Source of the DNA: Lachnospiraceae bacterium TWA4
GTDB lineage: Bacteria > Bacillota > Clostridia > Lachnospirales > Lachnospiraceae
NCBI GenBank assembly: GCA_000875945.1
Contig: JPZU01000001.1
Coordinates: 1,177,574 to 1,212,544, forward strand
Reading direction: 5' to 3'
Length of the DNA stretch: 34,971 nt
A program made the translations under genes and the position numbers. Numbering within the stretch: the first letter of the stretch is position 1; every line of letters starts with the position of its first letter. The notes beneath the pieces were generated by a model that did no database searches, had not been told where the DNA came from, and was given only the letters and a program-made list of their open reading frames with translations. Shown here piece after piece: positions 8,225 through 15,674 of the stretch.

Positions 8225-8537
8225 TTTCCTTTCCTTTTACTTTTGTTTTTTGATTTACAATCGCAGTATAACATTAATTTTCAGTTAATAAAAATAGCTT
8301 TTTTTGAATGTCTAGACATCAATTAAATTGATACTTGAATAAATAGACATCAAAATCCCCTATTTCGCTCCTGTATTCATTAAATTCAATAGTTAATTAC
8401 TTTTTTCTTTAATTTTAATTTTTTGATTCCATTTTGGAATTACCAATCGCACTTTATTCTCTTATACAATCGTAAACAGAATATTCAAAACGACAGCTGT
8501 TTAATCAATAAAAACGAATAGGAAAGGTAAGGTAAAA
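8225..8537. promoter_or_regulatory. Divergent control region between Fe-complex importer and nitrogenase-like gene
   Basis: A 313-base AT-rich region without a gene. For the importer operon (minus strand) an extended -10, TG-T-TATACT, lies at plus positions 8265-8272, without a clear -35. For the nitrogenase-like gene a weak pair TTACCA (8440-8445) / TATACA (8463-8468) is possible. An ATTCCA-N3-TGGAAT inverted repeat sits at 8426-8440, and the palindrome pair at 8308-8353 is listed separately. No convincing Fur box and no riboswitch-like structure was recognised. Confidence 0.5.
8308..8353. promoter_or_regulatory. Candidate operator: ATGTCTAGACAT palindrome plus repeated half-site
   Basis: A perfect 12-base palindrome lies at 8308-8319. 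The 10-mer TAGACATCAA beginning inside it (8313-8322) recurs at 8344-8353, 31 bases (about three helical turns) further on. It sits just upstream of the importer -10, a suitable place for a regulator of this divergent pair. The regulator is unknown. Confidence 0.4.
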
Positions 8538-10250
8538 ATGGAACAAAATATATGCCAAGTAGAAACTGTAACCTTTAATCAAAAAGAAAACGAAATGGTC
8601 TCTGTCGCAGAAAAGATTCTACTTCAAAACCATTTGGCTTTAATAGCTTCAGGTGCATCCTCTTGCATAAGAGAATTATATACGAAAGCAAGACGCATTG
8701 GAAAGTTAACACAGTTCTTTCCTTGTGAAATTACAAAAGAAGAATATGCTGCGGGAATTCAAGGACAAAAAATTCAAGAAAGCCTAGAAGAAGCATTACA
8801 GGTTGATGGAATTGAAGGGATTATTATCTATGCTTCGTGCCTAGATATTATGACTCAAACCGATTTTGAAGGAATCATTCAAAATTTGGATAATCCAAAA
8901 ACCATTCCAATAGAGGTTTTATATCGTGGACCTTTAGTCAAACGCTATCAAAAACCATCTGTCATTTTAGATGAAATTCTAGAACGAATGCCAACAAATT
9001 CTGACAGTAAAATTAAAAGGTCACTTACAAAACTTCCTCCAATTTTCCCAGACTTTAACAATATCTGCGCTGCCTTACAGCACTGGGATTCATACATATT
9101 TTTACTTACTGCTGGAGGTTGTGCTTCTGTATTCTTTGATACAGGAACCCCTGATTTTCCCTATCATGTTAAAAATTCTCGTTTAACCGATGTACAAATA
9201 ACTATGGGATGTGAAGAAGCTATTGAAAATGGAGTTATCAAAGACTTTAAAGAATCAAATAAATCAGAAGTATTTTTACTAGGCAGTGTAGTTCCTGCTT
9301 TTACAGGTGTAAATTACGAGCAAATTTGTGACAATCTAACTAAGAAAGGAGTTTCCTCTATCTATCTTCCTTCAGATGGATTTGCCCCAGGACCTGTTAG
9401 TACTTCGAAAGCAATGGTTACACTAGCACAAAGACTATTAAAACCTCTTCCAAAAGAAAAGGGACGAATTAATGTTTTAGGATATAATCCTGCTGTAATT
9501 GGCAGGGAAAATAAAATTTCTCATGGAATTGAACACATGGAATGGAGAGGATTTATTGGAACCATCTGGGGAAAAGGTGGACTAGAAGAAGCTAAAAAAG
9601 CATCCTCAGCTGAATTAAACTGGGTTGTATCTACTGAAGGTTTAGAACTTGCAAAATATATGGAAAAAGAATTTGCTATTCCATATATTTCTGGTATTCC
9701 AGCAGGAATGCAGTCTATGATTTCTTGGCGAAAAGAAGTTAATGTCCAAATGAATAGGGATGATGAAGAATTGCCAAATATAGAAATTGCTAAGCCTATG
9801 TCACAACAAATTCCTATATTAATTATAGGTGAGCCTCTTTTGTCTATCAGCTTAGAAAAGGCATTTCACCAAACCTTTGGACTTTTAAATACCCACCGAG
9901 CAGCTTACGCTCCATTTGCAAGTTTACGAAGATTTTATAAAGAACAGCTTAACGAACAAACCCCTGAATTTTTTACAAATATTGAAGAATTTCATCAACT
10001 ACTCACATCAGGTGGCATTGTCGTTGCAGATCCTATTTATAAAGAATATATTGATCAAATGAATTTAGACTGTCAATTTCTTCCAGTTCCTGATCCTAGT
10101 ATTAGTGGCTCTGAATATCTTGACATGGATTATGCAATTCTTGGAAAAAAAGGTGGTCTCTATATTCGAAAGTTTTTAGAAAAATGTGGTATAATTTCTG
10201 ATAGCGAAAATCATCAAGGTGAAGAAGAATGCCATCATCCTCATATGTAA
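8538..10250 (+). CDS. Nitrogenase component 1-like protein with an extra N-terminal domain
   Basis: 570 residues. Residues about 187-545 fit the three-domain nitrogenase component 1 (NifD/NifK/ChlN) fold: TAGGC with Cys195, MGCEEAI with Cys225, then LLGSVVPAFTGVNYE, a middle domain ending IPYISGIPAG, and a last Rossmann-like domain with LIIGEP and VVADP. Residues about 30-150 look like another copy of the first domain: ASGASSC (Cys43), FPC (Cys63), an AAGIQGQK segment and IIIYASCLD (Cys101), followed by YRGPLVKRY. Thus a full set of three possible cluster cysteines is in the extra domain, two in the second. The tail is ECHHPHM. True nitrogenase function is unlikely: there is no partner subunit, NifH-like reductase or cofactor gene nearby. 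It is divergent from an iron-complex-type importer; the substrate is unknown. A MITE-borne terminator follows. Confidence 0.8.
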   Translation: MEQNICQVETVTFNQKENEMVSVAEKILLQNHLALIASGASSCIRELYTKARRIGKLTQFFPCEITKEEYAAGIQGQKIQESLEEALQVDGIEGIIIYASCLDIMTQTDFEGIIQNLDNPKTIPIEVLYRGPLVKRYQKPSVILDEILERMPTNSDSKIKRSLTKLPPIFPDFNNICAALQHWDSYIFLLTAGGCASVFFDTGTPDFPYHVKNSRLTDVQITMGCEEAIENGVIKDFKESNKSEVFLLGSVVPAFTGVNYEQICDNLTKKGVSSIYLPSDGFAPGPVSTSKAMVTLAQRLLKPLPKEKGRINVLGYNPAVIGRENKISHGIEHMEWRGFIGTIWGKGGLEEAKKASSAELNWVVSTEGLELAKYMEKEFAIPYISGIPAGMQSMISWRKEVNVQMNRDDEELPNIEIAKPMSQQIPILIIGEPLLSISLEKAFHQTFGLLNTHRAAYAPFASLRRFYKEQLNEQTPEFFTNIEEFHQLLTSGGIVVADPIYKEYIDQMNLDCQFLPVPDPSISGSEYLDMDYAILGKKGGLYIRKFLEKCGIISDSENHQGEEECHHPHM

Positions 10251-10264
10251 TAATTTAAAAATAT

Positions 10265-10445
10265 GGACTGTTGCAAAATACAAATTTTATTACTCCCTCA
10301 GTCGGCAAAGCCGACAGCTCCCTCAAGAGGGAGCCTTTTTATCTAGATTTCATCCTCATTATAGAAAGCTTATCTAGATTTAGCCTCCCTCTTGAGGGAG
10401 GTGGCTGCAAAGCAGCCGGAGGGAGTATCAATTTTGCAACAGTCC
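10265..10445. mobile_element. MITE-like palindromic element with 15-bp perfect terminal inverted repeats
   Basis: The ends GGACTGTTGCAAAAT (10265-10279) and its exact complement (10431-10445) enclose 181 bases. Inside, both halves carry ACTCCCTC, a small GGC-AAAG-GCC-like hairpin and CTCCCTCAAGAGGGAG, so the whole element is one large imperfect inverted repeat. It encodes nothing; a 70-codon reading frame across it is spurious. It lies between convergent genes. A shortened relative is at 22973-23065, showing that it is a dispersed family. No transposase in the window. Confidence 0.8.
10317..10340 (+). terminator. Terminator supplied by the MITE
   Basis: GCTCCCTC (10317-10324) pairs with GAGGGAGC (10327-10334), then C and five T. 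On the plus strand this can end transcripts of the nitrogenase-like gene. Confidence 0.6.
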
Positions 10446-10460
10446 CTGCTATAATTCATA

Positions 10461-10946
10461 TTATTCATTTTCGGCACATTTAGTAAGTGCTAATGTTCCA
10501 GTTCTTGCTACTTCTACAATACTAATGGATTTTAACATTCCAAGAAGTAACTGCACTTTCTCAGGAGTATCACAGATTTGAATCATCATAAAAGACTTTG
10601 ACATATCAACAATATCTGCCTTTAAAATTTCACAAATCTCCATAATCTCCTTACGTGTTGTACGATTATATTTTACTTTTAATAACATAAGTTCCCTAGA
10701 GATACTTTGTGATTCTTTAAATGTACGAACTTTAATAATATCTAATTTTTTATTTAATTGCTTTTCAATTTGTTCTAATGTACGATCATCACCACTACTC
10801 ACAATAGTCATACAAGATACATCTTCATTATCTGTTACACCAACGGCTAATGAATCAATATTGAATCCTCTTCTTGCAAATAGACCAGCAACTTTATTCA
10901 GTACACCATAACGGTTTTCTACTAATACAGAATATATTTTCTTCAT
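10461..10946 (-). CDS. ilvH: Acetolactate synthase small (regulatory) subunit
   Basis: 161-residue ACT-domain subunit that activates the catalytic subunit and confers valine feedback inhibition in branched-chain amino-acid synthesis. The N-terminal ACT domain begins KKIYSVLVENRYGVLNKV and continues ARRGFNIDSLAVGVT, diagnostic of IlvN/IlvH. The C-terminal ALS_ss_C-like part spans about 80-155. An in-frame start 14 codons upstream lies inside the ilvB stop region; the ATG at 10946 with GGGAGGG 8-9 bases before it is the real start. It follows ilvB after 19 bases on the minus strand. Confidence 0.95.
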   Translation of the reverse strand: MKKIYSVLVENRYGVLNKVAGLFARRGFNIDSLAVGVTDNEDVSCMTIVSSGDDRTLEQIEKQLNKKLDIIKVRTFKESQSISRELMLLKVKYNRTTRKEIMEICEILKADIVDMSKSFMMIQICDTPEKVQLLLGMLKSISIVEVARTGTLALTKCAENE

Positions 10947-10965
10947 AATACAAACCCTCCCTAGT

Positions 10966-12579
10966 CTATACAAGATCCATTGGATCAATTAAACACTCTA
11001 ATAAACAAGCTTTTTCTTGCTTTAAAAATTCATCAATTGTAGCTTCTGCATTTTCCATAGTCTCTAAACGATAATATGGCATATCATAAGCTTTAGAAAG
11101 TAATTCTAAATCTGGACATACTTCCATATCAACCATTGAATAATTATCTTTATAGGTAAAATGCTGAAATTGACGAACCATTCCTAAATATTTATTTCTA
11201 AGAATAACTACCTTTGAATTAATATTATACTGTTTCATCGTAGCAAATTCCATCATAGACATCTGGAATGAACCATCTCCACATACAGCTACAACTTCTC
11301 TATTAGGCTCAGCATATTTAGCACCCATAGCAGCTGGAATCGAATAGCCCATCGTACCCATTCCACCAGAAGTCATAAACTTTCCTTCTTTTACAATATG
11401 ATATCCACAAGACCAAATCTGATTTTGTCCAACATCTGCGACATACACTGCATCTTCTGGAAGTTTTTCAGATAAAAGCTCAATAAATCTAGCCGGATCT
11501 ACGTAATCTGGATTTGGATTTCTCTTTTTAGCTAATTTTTCTTTATAGAAACGAAGTTCTTCTAACCATTCACTGGTATCTCCTACTACTGTAATCTCCG
11601 ATAAATCTTCAAATATGTATTTAGCATCACCAACAAGTGGAAGATGGGGACCAACATTTTTACCAATTTCAGCAGTATCTACATCCATGTGAATCAGTAC
11701 TTTATTACTAGCAATAGAATTTGGCTGGTTAACTGCTCGGTCTGCCACACGAGCACCAATCATCAATAAGACATCACTCTCATTCATTGCACGATTTGCA
11801 TAGGGTTTTCCATTATTTCCAACCATACCAAAATACATTGGATTATTAGTCTGCATAGCTCCAATGCCCATCATCGTAGACACCACTGGAATTTGAAACT
11901 TCTTAGCAAAATCTCGAAGTTCTTTTTCTGCTCCAGCAGAGATTACACCACCTCCGACACAGATTAAAGGTTTTTTAGCTTTTTTAAGTTCTTTAGCTAC
12001 TCGTTTAATTTGAGCCATATTTCCACGAACGGTTGGTTTATAGGTTCTTAACTTTACTTCTTCTGGGTATTTGAATCGACTAAGATTTGCTTGTTGAACA
12101 TCAATAGGAACATCAATTAATACAGGACCTTTTCGACCAGTTGTTGCAATATAAAAAGCTTCCTTAAAGATTCTAGGAAGGTCTTCAACATTTTTTACTA
12201 AATAACTGTATTTTACAAAACTCTCTACCGCACCTGTAATATCAGCTTCTTGAAAACTATCACTGCCGATTAATTCGGTATTTACCTGTCCGGTAATACA
12301 AATCATAGGAATACTATCTGCAAAAGCAGTTGCAATTCCTGTAATTAAATTCGTTGCACCAGGACCACTAGTTACTACACAAACTCCAGGTTTTCCAGTA
12401 ACTCTTGCCTGTCCACTTGCCGCATGTGCTGCATTTTGCTCTGTTCGAATTAAAATAGATTCAATGGGTGATTGTGTAATACTATTATAAAACGGACAAA
12501 TTGCTACACCCGGATAGCCAAAAACAGATGTAACTCCTTCAAGCTCTAAGCACTTAACCATTGCGTCTGCACCTGTCAT
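10966..12579 (-). CDS. ilvB: Acetolactate synthase large (catalytic) subunit
   Basis: 537-residue thiamine-diphosphate enzyme condensing two pyruvates, or pyruvate with 2-oxobutyrate, in valine/leucine/isoleucine synthesis. It has the N-terminal ThDP domain with catalytic Glu47 (RTEQNAAHAASGQAR) and TSGPGATN, a central FAD-binding-type domain, and the C-terminal ThDP/Mg motif beginning GDGSFQMSMMEF near residue 437. The usual GYPGG near the N-terminus reads GYPGV here, and the C-terminal third departs from the well-known enzymes, so this is a divergent clade or paralogue. The adjoining regulatory subunit supports the anabolic role. Its leader is only about 50 bases and holds no T-box. Confidence 0.92.
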   Translation of the reverse strand: MTGADAMVKCLELEGVTSVFGYPGVAICPFYNSITQSPIESILIRTEQNAAHAASGQARVTGKPGVCVVTSGPGATNLITGIATAFADSIPMICITGQVNTELIGSDSFQEADITGAVESFVKYSYLVKNVEDLPRIFKEAFYIATTGRKGPVLIDVPIDVQQANLSRFKYPEEVKLRTYKPTVRGNMAQIKRVAKELKKAKKPLICVGGGVISAGAEKELRDFAKKFQIPVVSTMMGIGAMQTNNPMYFGMVGNNGKPYANRAMNESDVLLMIGARVADRAVNQPNSIASNKVLIHMDVDTAEIGKNVGPHLPLVGDAKYIFEDLSEITVVGDTSEWLEELRFYKEKLAKKRNPNPDYVDPARFIELLSEKLPEDAVYVADVGQNQIWSCGYHIVKEGKFMTSGGMGTMGYSIPAAMGAKYAEPNREVVAVCGDGSFQMSMMEFATMKQYNINSKVVILRNKYLGMVRQFQHFTYKDNYSMVDMEVCPDLELLSKAYDMPYYRLETMENAEATIDEFLKQEKACLLECLIDPMDLV

Positions 12580-12638
12580 ATTATCTCCCTCTTTCGTTAT
12601 AAAATTATACTACGTATTTTTTTAAGTACATGTTCAAT

Positions 12639-12667
12639 ACTATACCATAGTTCGACGAGATTGACAA
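12639..12667 (-). promoter_or_regulatory. Sigma-A promoter of ilvB-ilvH
   Basis: On the minus strand TTGTCA (12667-12662), 17 bases, TATAGT (12644-12639). Strong match with ideal spacing. A second TATAAT at 12609-12604 lacks a good -35. The region up to the repeat element at 12706 holds no further structure. Confidence 0.75.
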
Positions 12668-12705
12668 GAATATTATACATATTTTTATGAATAATTACTC
12701 TATCT

Positions 12706-12879
12706 GTTACAGTTCACTCGTCAGCTAGAATATGAAAATATTTGTGCTTGCACAAGGATATTTTCATGTTTGCTGACGAAGGGAACGCCATTTAATGAGC
12801 AATACAGCTGCAAAGCAGCGAATGAGCACGTCAGTGCGCTACCTCGAATAATAAAAATGGCGTGGGGGTGAACAGTAAC
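12706..12879. repeat. Hairpin-rich 174-bp element with inverted ends
   Basis: Ends GTTACAGTTCAC (12706-12717) and GTGAACAGTAAC (12868-12879) are inverted repeats matching at 11 of 12. Inside are nested stems: TCGTCAGC (12718-12725) with GCTGACGA (12772-12779), enclosing ATGAAAATA/TATTTTCAT and TTGTGC/GCACAA; then CGCCATTT (12786-12793) with AAATGGCG (12855-12862), enclosing GCTGC/GCAGC and GCAC/GTGC hairpins. The family is different from the CTCCCTC MITEs. No coding frame. It fills most of the 494-base gap between ilvB and the malic enzyme gene; a non-autonomous mobile element or a structured RNA are both possible. Confidence 0.65.
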
Positions 12880-12904
12880 CTTTATCTTAAATAATCTTTT
12901 TTCA

Positions 12905-12972
12905 CTTACAATACTTACAAAAGGTTCTAATTATTTACGTAAACTTTTCTTTTTTTCTAAACGTGTTATGAT
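12905..12972 (+). promoter_or_regulatory. Control region of the malate genes
   Basis: Contains a direct repeat CTTACAA-TA-CTTACAA (12905-12920), a palindrome TTTACGTAAA (12934-12943), and an extended -10 TG-T-TATGAT with the hexamer at 12967-12972. The -35 is poor, as expected of an activator-dependent promoter; the nearby MalR/DcuR-like regulator is the obvious candidate. The leader from here to the start is AT-rich without evident structure. Confidence 0.45.
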
Positions 12973-13073
12973 GGCTTTGCAAACGAAAGAACGCATAAAT
13001 AACACACATAAAACATAAAATAACACTTTAAACAAAATTTTAAAAACTAAAAAAGATTCAAAGGAGAATGATT

Positions 13074-14252
13074 ATGAACTACAGTGAATTAGCTTTAAAA
13101 ATGCACGAAGAAAACAAAGGAAAAGTTGAAGTAATTTCTAAGGTAAAAGTGGAAACTAGAGACGATTTAAGTACTGCTTACACCCCAGGTGTTGCTGAAC
13201 CTTGCAGAAAAATTGACGCAAATCCTGCAGATGTTTATAAATACACAGCAAAAGGAAATTTAGTCGCTGTTGTATCTGATGGTACTGCTGTTTTAGGTTT
13301 AGGAGATATCGGTCCATCTGCTGCTATCCCTGTAATGGAAGGAAAATCAATCTTATTTAAAGACTTCGCTGGAGTTGACGCATTCCCTATCTGCTTAGAC
13401 ACCAAAGATGTTGACGAAATCGTTGAAACTGTTAAACGTATTGCACCTGTATTTGGTGGAATTAACTTAGAAGATATTTCTGCTCCACGTTGTTTTGAAA
13501 TTGAGCGTCGCTTAAAAGAAGAATTAGACATTCCAGTATTTCATGATGATCAGCATGGTACTGCAATTGTTGTATCTGCTGGTTTAACAAATGCATTAAA
13601 ATTTGCTGGTAAGAAGCTTTCTGAAGCAAATGTTGTAATCAATGGTGCTGGCTCTGCAGGTATTTCTATTGCTAAACTTTTATTAGAAATTGGTGTAGGT
13701 AACATTGTTTTAGTTGACCGTCAGGGTGCTTTAGCTGTTGGAGAAGAATGGATGAATCCAGCTCAGGCTGAAATGGCTACAAAAACCAATAAAGACAACC
13801 AGCATGGTCCTTTAGCTGAAATTATGAAGGGTAAAGATGCATTTGTTGGTGTATCTGCTCCTGGTATTGTAACTCCTGAAATGGTTGCTTCTATGGCCGA
13901 AAAACCTGTCGTATTTGCTATGGCTAATCCTACTCCTGAAATTATGCCAGAAGAAGCTAAAAAGGGTGGCGTATACGTTATGGCTACTGGTCGTTCAGAC
14001 TATCCAAACCAGATTAACAACGTATTAGTATTCCCTGGATTATTTAAGGGTGCATTAGAAGCAAAGGCTACAGATATTACAGAGGAAATGAAGATTGCTG
14101 CTGTTCATGCAATTGCTGATATTATTAAAGAAGATGAATTAACTGCTGATTACATTATTCCTGGTGCTTTTGACAAACGTGTAGCTGAAGCTGTAGCAAA
14201 AGCTGTTAAAGAAAAAGCAATCGAACAGGGTATTTCTAAAGATTACAAATAG
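13074..14252 (+). CDS. Malic enzyme (oxaloacetate-decarboxylating malate dehydrogenase)
   Basis: 392-residue cytosolic enzyme converting malate to pyruvate, CO2 and NAD(P)H, of the short bacterial type. N-terminal malic domain: YTPGVAEPCRKI, the lysine-containing KGNLVAVVSDGTAVLGLGDIG, FKDFAGVDAFPICLD and FHDDQHGTA. The NAD(P)-binding domain holds VVINGAGSAGISIA near residue 187 and VFAMANPTPEI. Cofactor preference cannot be assigned by eye. The ATG at 13068 lies one base after AAGGAG, so the second in-frame ATG (13074) is chosen. A 2-hydroxycarboxylate transporter follows after 23 bases, making a malate uptake-and-use operon. Confidence 0.93.
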   Translation: MNYSELALKMHEENKGKVEVISKVKVETRDDLSTAYTPGVAEPCRKIDANPADVYKYTAKGNLVAVVSDGTAVLGLGDIGPSAAIPVMEGKSILFKDFAGVDAFPICLDTKDVDEIVETVKRIAPVFGGINLEDISAPRCFEIERRLKEELDIPVFHDDQHGTAIVVSAGLTNALKFAGKKLSEANVVINGAGSAGISIAKLLLEIGVGNIVLVDRQGALAVGEEWMNPAQAEMATKTNKDNQHGPLAEIMKGKDAFVGVSAPGIVTPEMVASMAEKPVVFAMANPTPEIMPEEAKKGGVYVMATGRSDYPNQINNVLVFPGLFKGALEAKATDITEEMKIAAVHAIADIIKEDELTADYIIPGAFDKRVAEAVAKAVKEKAIEQGISKDYK

Positions 14253-14275
14253 GAAAAAGAATAGGGAGAAAAACA

Positions 14276-15553
14276 ATGGAAAAATTTAATTCAATTAAAA
14301 TTACTGGAATCCCTCTACCTATTTACTTGGGAATTACTGCAATCTTAGTACTTGCTATGGAGATGGGTTGGCTTCCTTCTGGAATGATTGGTGCATTTTT
14401 AGTAATGATGGTCTTTGGTGGACTCTTTAATATCATTGGAAATAACCTTCCAATCGTTAAAACGTTCTTAGGTGGTGGAGCAATTGTATGTATCTTTGCA
14501 TCTGCTGGATTAGTTTTTTGTGGTGCAATCCCTACATCAGTTGTGGAAAATGTTGACAACTTTATGAATACCACAGGATTCTTAAACTTTTACATTGCTG
14601 CCTTAATTACTGGTAGTATTTTAGGAATGAACCGTACACTACTTCTTCGTGCAGCAATTCGTTTCTTACCTGTTGCTCTTTGTGCAATGACTATGGCTAT
14701 TGTAGCTGTAGGTGTTGTTGGACAGATTGTTGGTTTTGGATTCATTGATGCAGTTATGTATGTTGCGATCCCTATGATGGGTGGCGGAATGGGTGCAGGC
14801 GTTGTTCCTCTATCTGGAATGTATGCTGAGGCCTTAAATGTTGATTCAGCTGGTATTATTTCTCGTATGATTCCTGCTTCTACTCTTGGCAATGTTATGG
14901 CTATCGTAGGTGCTGGTTTACTTAATAAATTAGGCGAAGTAAAACCTTCATTATCTGGTAACGGAAAATTAATGAAAAAAACTGACGATGACATGAAAGA
15001 AGGCGAAGGTGCTGCTCTTACAATCCAAAACCTTGGTATGGGACTTATTACTGCTATGACCTTCTTTATGTTAGGTACAATTATCAATAAGTTTGTGCCT
15101 TCTATCCATGCATATGCTTGGATGATTATCTTAGTAGCTTTTAGTAAAGCCTTTGGTATTGTACCAGAAAGCTTTGAAAATGCTGCAAAACAGTGGAGTC
15201 AATTTGTTATGGGTAACTGGACTTCTGCTTTATTAGTAGGAATCGGTATCTCTATGATTGACCTTGGAGCTGTCGCAAATTCAATTTCTCCTATGTACTT
15301 ATTACTAGTATTTGTAGTAGTTGCTGGTGTTGCCTTAGGTGCTGGTATCGGTGGAAAATTAGTTGGATTCTACTCTATTGAATCTGCTATTACCGCTGGT
15401 CTATGCACGACGAACATGGGTGGAACAGGCGATATCGCAGTACTATCAGCATCTAAGAGAATGGAATTACTTCCATTTGCTCAGATTGCGACAAGAATCT
15501 GTGGGGCACTGATTCTCATTGTTGCTAGTATATTAGTACAAGTATTATTTTAG
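14276..15553 (+). CDS. 2-hydroxycarboxylate transporter (CitS/MleP/MaeN family)
   Basis: 425-residue membrane protein of the 2HCT family with about eleven hydrophobic segments. It carries both reentrant-loop motifs of the family: GGGMGAGVVPLSGMY near residue 168 and TTNMGGTGDIAVL near residue 379. Members import malate, citrate or both with Na+ or H+, or exchange malate for lactate. Malic enzyme directly upstream in the same operon suggests malate as substrate. A GGGAG ribosome site precedes the ATG and a strong terminator follows. Confidence 0.92.
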   Translation: MEKFNSIKITGIPLPIYLGITAILVLAMEMGWLPSGMIGAFLVMMVFGGLFNIIGNNLPIVKTFLGGGAIVCIFASAGLVFCGAIPTSVVENVDNFMNTTGFLNFYIAALITGSILGMNRTLLLRAAIRFLPVALCAMTMAIVAVGVVGQIVGFGFIDAVMYVAIPMMGGGMGAGVVPLSGMYAEALNVDSAGIISRMIPASTLGNVMAIVGAGLLNKLGEVKPSLSGNGKLMKKTDDDMKEGEGAALTIQNLGMGLITAMTFFMLGTIINKFVPSIHAYAWMIILVAFSKAFGIVPESFENAAKQWSQFVMGNWTSALLVGIGISMIDLGAVANSISPMYLLLVFVVVAGVALGAGIGGKLVGFYSIESAITAGLCTTNMGGTGDIAVLSASKRMELLPFAQIATRICGALILIVASILVQVLF

Positions 15554-15565
15554 ATTTAGAATGTG

Positions 15566-15593
15566 AAAAAGGACTGTTGAATCAGTCCTTTTT
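15566..15593 (+). terminator. Terminator after the malate transporter gene
   Basis: AAAAAGGACTG (15566-15576), a 6-base loop, CAGTCCTTTTT (15583-15593). It ends the malic enzyme-transporter unit ahead of the sensor kinase gene. Confidence 0.9.
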
Positions 15594-15674
15594 CTATGTT
15601 ACGATTTTTATATTAGATTTTTGTGATGTTAGGGGCAAAAGGAATTGCTCCAACTATGAGAAAAGGAGAAAGTT

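Noticed and set aside
8225-8537. Fur box or cobalamin riboswitch controlling the Fe-complex importer
   Set aside because: No GATAATGATAATCATTATC-like site and no conserved B12-box-like structure could be seen in the region.
8538-10250. True nitrogen-fixing nitrogenase subunit
   Set aside because: No NifH, partner subunit or cofactor genes, and the cysteine pattern and domain order differ from NifD and NifK.
10271-10483. 70-codon plus-strand frame across the palindromic element
   Set aside because: It runs through the MITE hairpins and has no ribosome site or protein similarity; it is a by-product of the repeat.
12580-12705. T-box or attenuator leader for ilvB
   Set aside because: The promoter leaves only about 50 bases of leader, with no T-box sequence, specifier stem or terminator.
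10265-12879. CRISPR array suggested by repeated CTCCCTC and hairpin units
   Set aside because: The repeats are inverted and irregularly spaced, with no series of equal-length spacers and no cas genes.
14590-15087. 165-codon minus-strand frame inside the malate transporter gene
   Set aside because: Mirror of a membrane-protein coding sequence; Pro/Ile-rich and unlike any protein.
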